Part shown: one piece after another, positions 60,892 through 64,000 of the stretch | How the letters are laid out: each line of letters opens with the position of its first letter | How positions within the stretch are numbered: position 1 is the first letter of the stretch | DNA from: Sabellastarte sp. h YS-2021 | Lineage: Eukaryota > Annelida > Polychaeta > Sabellida > Sabellidae | DNA: 64,000 nucleotides | Direction: 5' to 3' | NCBI GenBank assembly: GCA_964017235.1 | Contig: OZ024936.1 | Coordinates: 14,918,496 to 14,982,495, forward strand | Program-made: the position numbers and the translations under genes | Notes under the pieces: generated by a model | Seen by the model: the letters and a program-made list of their open reading frames with translations, nothing else | What the model was told of the DNA's origin: nothing | Database searches by the model: none

Positions 60892-63428
60892 TCAGGGCAA
60901 AGACTTTGGAGTTTAGACCAATCGTGGTGACTATTTCCCCATCTGGACAGCAAATCAGCAATGGTATTCTGGACACCTGCAATGTGGGAAAATGTAAAAT
61001 GAATGTTGTATAATGCTGACAAGAGCCATATGTTGCGCGCACAGATGGCCAGCGTCTCGTCTCTGGTCCTGCCTGAGGTTAGGACTTCTACGACTGCAAG
61101 GTTATCACAAAATATTTGTATTTTCTTATTTTCCCATTGAGAAGCCCAGATTTTACATGCAACCAGTATGTTCAATATCTCGAGATGGACAATACTATAG
61201 TCGCGAAACCCCTTTGGAATGGGGAGTGCATAGACAAAGGAGCCATAAACTCCACCTAGGCCTGTAAGGGAGGCATCCAGATAAACCTGGGCATCTTGTT
61301 CAGTGATCTTGTAATATGTAATGCCATTGTAAGTATCCAGAAAGGTTAAAAACCAGTTTAGGTCAGCAAAAAATTGTTGGTGTAGTAGTATTTTACGATG
61401 ATTGACATTCTGTCTTAGCAGTGCCAACATGCGATTAAGAAAATAACGGGCAGGTTTAATGCACTTGGTGATATATAGCAAGGAACCTAGTAGTGACTGT
61501 AGGTCGCGTTTGCTACAGTACGTCTTACTTAACCAAGAAAAACAGATATCTTTTATCTGCTGAAGCTTGTCTTTAGGGATGGAAATCGTCTGAGTGACCG
61601 TATCCACCAGTATTCCTAAGCACACGACCTGCGTTGCAGGAGCGATCAACTTACTAGGACTGACTTCCAAGCCGAGGTCTTGCAATAAGTGGAGGAATGT
61701 AAAAGACTGATGAATTTCATGGGGCAATCCCACATAGATCAGATCATCAATATAGTTGAAAATGGTGTGAAAACCATAGTTTTTCATGATGTAACGTATA
61801 GCGTCTGAGCAACGTTGAAAAAATACAGAACCGTGCCTGTACCCAAAAGCAAGAGACCCATCGAAATAATAGTCATTGTGATGAAAACCTAGGAGATCTA
61901 GATCGCCTGGGTCTATTCTGATATGGCGGAAGGCCCTACTGATGTCAATTTTGTAAAGGAGGGCATCCGGGCCTAAGTCACGAATTGCTTGTATGATATG
62001 GTCTATTGAGGGATAGTGTAGTGTGAAATATGTATCAAGATAACTATTTTTAGACACTCCATGGTTAACAGAAAAACCCTTTGGCCAACTCAGGTCCATA
62101 ATGGTACGTTTTTTGTTGGAATTTGGCTTATCCCTTACCATTAGAGGGGAGACATGCATGGGAAAAGGTTTTTCATGATATGGTCCATGTATTGCACCGT
62201 ATGACAGTTCCTCCAAGATATATTGTTCAACATGTGATGTGTTTTGGAGTGCCGACATATGGTTTGTATCTGAGGGATGGAGGATGCCATCTCGACAGAA
62301 ATCTAACGGAAAGCCGTATTCGATTAAGTCCGGCAGTTGTTTATCCCAGAATCGGTGTAAGTGATAACGCCACCTTTGGGGCTTAAGCTGAGAAGCAATA
62401 GGAATTCTGGCCCCTAAGAAATTGGGAATGCCAGTTTGTCGAACAATCTTATGGGCCGTAATGATGTCGGGAGGTCGATCATAGTCAATAGGATCGCCGT
62501 GATATACTTTGAGGGGCGTAAGCGGGATGAAGCCAAAGTCATCACCATTTTGTTGCACACAGTTATTGTATTCCATACATTTATGCCTGTTGGCAAACAC
62601 ATGATCTGGTATACGCTGGGTCGAAATATCGAGGCTATTGGGGTCATGAGTTGCGTAGCAACTGTTAACATTAGTTTGTTTTGCTATGCCATTGTTAACT
62701 TGTGATGGTAAATCGTCTTGTGCAGGAAATGGATTGTCACGCCTGCCCAAAGTGACATCCATTCCCTCGGGAGTTAACCCAGTTTTGTTTTTACTGGCCA
62801 ATATGGGCATGGAGGCAGTGGTCAGGTGATGAACAACCTGAGATTGCTCAATCGGTGGATTTGTTTGCAGAGAATTTGGCGACCTGACTTTCTGTGCCCG
62901 GTCAGTAATCTTATCTCTCTTTCGTTGGGAATTAGAATTACATGCACTTTGCCCTATGCTATCTGTGTGCACACTATCCCCAGCTGTATCCGAATCTTTA
63001 TTCAAGTTCTGTAGTATTTGGAAACGGTTAGAGGTGGGGATGTGACTATGTGCATCGGGTTCTACCTTGCCGGATTTTTTTGTATTCCTGAGAAAAGGTA
63101 ATCTTTTGTTACCATCAAATTGTGTATTTGCAGGGGCATAATTGTGAACCTCTTTCTGGAATTGATCCCGAGAAGCCTTGACATTGTTGATACTTGTTTT
63201 TTGGGGTAGTGTTTTCAAAAGCTGTTTGTCAAGGCTAGTACTTTGCTTCTTTACGACATCTGCATATGATAAACGTGGGGAATTTTCCCGAAGAGCCCTC
63301 TGCATGTGATACCATTGCAGGGCTGTTTGTTTGTTTGTCTCAACTTCTAGTATTCGGGGGGCAAGGTGAACATTGTTGGTCTGAACGACTCGTGTGCCAA
63401 AATGACGGGTATGGGTACCAAGACTCAT
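60837..63428 (-). CDS. Reverse transcriptase-RNase H polyprotein (retrotransposon ORF2)
   Basis: An 863-codon protein that copies the element's RNA into DNA and degrades the RNA strand. Residues 1-310 form a linker without known domain; this is the part related to the macrosatellite (SNRFQILQNL at 133-142, DFGFIPLTPL at 297-306). The RT spans about 400-650, with YKIDISRAF (D495) and the catalytic YIDD (559-562). The RNase H spans about 712-830, with D718, E750, D775 and D825 in LDAS, HLEIL, FCDN and ADLLSR. No methyltransferase follows; the ORF ends 33 residues later. It begins with an ATG 8 bases after the gag stop, so reinitiation is plausible, and overlaps the recombinase frame by about 50 bases. 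Intact. Confidence 0.95.
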   Translation of the reverse strand: MSLGTHTRHFGTRVVQTNNVHLAPRILEVETNKQTALQWYHMQRALRENSPRLSYADVVKKQSTSLDKQLLKTLPQKTSINNVKASRDQFQKEVHNYAPANTQFDGNKRLPFLRNTKKSGKVEPDAHSHIPTSNRFQILQNLNKDSDTAGDSVHTDSIGQSACNSNSQRKRDKITDRAQKVRSPNSLQTNPPIEQSQVVHHLTTASMPILASKNKTGLTPEGMDVTLGRRDNPFPAQDDLPSQVNNGIAKQTNVNSCYATHDPNSLDISTQRIPDHVFANRHKCMEYNNCVQQNGDDFGFIPLTPLKVYHGDPIDYDRPPDIITAHKIVRQTGIPNFLGARIPIASQLKPQRWRYHLHRFWDKQLPDLIEYGFPLDFCRDGILHPSDTNHMSALQNTSHVEQYILEELSYGAIHGPYHEKPFPMHVSPLMVRDKPNSNKKRTIMDLSWPKGFSVNHGVSKNSYLDTYFTLHYPSIDHIIQAIRDLGPDALLYKIDISRAFRHIRIDPGDLDLLGFHHNDYYFDGSLAFGYRHGSVFFQRCSDAIRYIMKNYGFHTIFNYIDDLIYVGLPHEIHQSFTFLHLLQDLGLEVSPSKLIAPATQVVCLGILVDTVTQTISIPKDKLQQIKDICFSWLSKTYCSKRDLQSLLGSLLYITKCIKPARYFLNRMLALLRQNVNHRKILLHQQFFADLNWFLTFLDTYNGITYYKITEQDAQVYLDASLTGLGGVYGSFVYALPIPKGFRDYSIVHLEILNILVACKIWASQWENKKIQIFCDNLAVVEVLTSGRTRDETLAICARNIWLLSALYNIHFTFSHIAGVQNTIADLLSRWGNSHHDWSKLQSLCPDHVWVDSHIDLTLLNYTI

Positions 63429-63436
63429 ACCCGGAG

Positions 63437-64000
63437 TTATTCGTTTTTTGTCTGTTTTTTCTGTTTATTGCGGCATTGTGATTCAGTATGAGTAAATGTT
63501 TTACCAGACGTGGCAAAGCAATGAGTGCAGATATGCTTGTAGAGGGTTCCCCGGGTATCATGGGATTTGAGGTGGGCACAGGAACCCTGGTTGTAATACT
63601 GGCACGGCATGCTTTTGGTGGCTTTAGTCGTTTGCTTTTTAGTACCTATGTGTTGGGAGGATGTACTAACCGGAGAAACATGCCTTTGAGCGTTTGCTCT
63701 TCTAACTCGGTCGATTTTTTCGACCTGTGCATAATCTTTAATTTCACCTTGTTCCATCCGGCATAAAAGAACGGCGTGACTGGCCTTTGCCGCCTCCCAG
63801 CTGAAATCATTTGCATCATCAAAAAGTGCTATCAGATAATCTAACATAGAATTTTGAATGTCCCTGTTCTGTTCATCACGCATTATGCGGCAAAAGCCAG
63901 TCACCCATTGAATGACAGATAGCTGGTCATATGATACCCGCTCTTTCTGTGAGCCGGACAAGACATATTCATGTGGCCATTTAACTTTGTTTGGCACAAA
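63437..64000 (-). CDS. Gag-like zinc-finger protein (retrotransposon ORF1, partial)
   Basis: About 187 codons are visible, ending at a TAA at 63,437-63,439. The frame is open to the window edge: the codon at 63,997 is GTG, not ATG, so the true start lies beyond 64,000. The C-terminal region has a cysteine/histidine cluster, C132, C140, H155, C157, C160, H170 and C175 (counted from that GTG), of the kind that follows the helical core in DIRS/Ngaro gag-like proteins. It probably binds RNA and packages it. A basic lysine-rich tail (KKQTK) ends the protein. The helical part (WVTGFCRIMRDEQ, LDYLIALFDDANDFSW) resembles the same family, judged by eye. Confidence 0.8.
   Translation of the reverse strand, partial: FVPNKVKWPHEYVLSGSQKERVSYDQLSVIQWVTGFCRIMRDEQNRDIQNSMLDYLIALFDDANDFSWEAAKASHAVLLCRMEQGEIKDYAQVEKIDRVRRANAQRHVSPVSTSSQHIGTKKQTTKATKSMPCQYYNQGSCAHLKSHDTRGTLYKHICTHCFATSGKTFTHTESQCRNKQKKQTKNE

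Larger units (their letters stand above)
57359..64000 (-). mobile_element. Ngaro-like tyrosine-recombinase retrotransposon (5' end beyond window)
   Basis: The order on the minus strand is gag-like ORF, RT-RNase H ORF, tyrosine recombinase ORF, then repeats B1-A2-B2. RT-RNase H upstream of YR, split direct repeats, and no visible methyltransferase domain match the Ngaro group of the DIRS order and not DIRS1. At least 6.6 kb is present. The ORFs have no internal stops and B1 and B2 differ at only two positions that I could find, so insertion was recent and the copy may be autonomous. The element has no protease or DDE integrase; it is expected to insert by recombinase-mediated integration of a circular intermediate, without target-site duplication. 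Confidence 0.9.

Noticed and set aside
57359..64000. DIRS1-type element
   Set aside because: There is no methyltransferase domain after RNase H, the recombinase follows RT in place of overlapping it broadly, and the visible repeats are direct and split, not inverted.

Overview
The window is eukaryotic and most likely comes from a mollusc, probably a bivalve. It is AT-rich and mostly non-coding. It carries tRNA-derived SINEs with perfect target-site duplications, a CR1/L2-type LINE 3' end, MITE-like palindromes and a tyrosine-recombinase retrotransposon. Its only candidate host gene is split by introns with consistent splice phases. No operons, ribosome-binding sites or CRISPR arrays are present. 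The phylum is inferred from the style of the repeats, not from a marker gene.

Layout: 1-16.9 kb is intergenic or intronic DNA with scattered repeats: a CA microsatellite, a LINE remnant, SINEs, an inverted dispersed pair, a ~148-bp tandem repeat and a 703-bp MITE-like palindrome. 16.9-38.7 kb is a macrosatellite of 13 units of ~1,661 bp. Each unit holds a broken fragment of the N-terminal part of a Ngaro-type retrotransposon RT ORF (minus strand) joined to ~0.85 kb of unrelated DNA. Five consecutive units (types A-B-C-D-E) were then duplicated as one 8,306-bp block, giving a higher-order repeat. 38.7-39.9 kb holds diverged monomers that lack the retrotransposon fragment; they look like the ancestral unit. 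39.9-55.1 kb is intergenic or intronic with a long hairpin, more SINEs, a 64-bp minisatellite and a very G-rich minisatellite.

55.6-57.0 kb contains three phase-compatible exons on the minus strand. They form the 3' end of an unidentified gene whose peptide resembles a CARD (death-fold) domain. 57.36-64 kb is the 3' part of a Ngaro-like retrotransposon on the minus strand that runs off the right edge. It encodes a gag-like zinc-finger ORF (partial), an intact RT-RNase H ORF and an intact tyrosine recombinase ORF, followed by repeats in the order B1-A2-B2. The matching A1 should lie beyond 64,000.

The main story is the link between the two Ngaro-related parts. A fragment related to ORF2 of the element at 60.8-63.4 kb, but from a different lineage, was captured by a short tandem repeat. 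It had already lost its frame by a small deletion, and was then amplified to 13 copies. The left edge of the array keeps a longer piece of the captured ORF, and the right edge keeps the 'empty' monomer, so the birth of this satellite can be read from its two borders.
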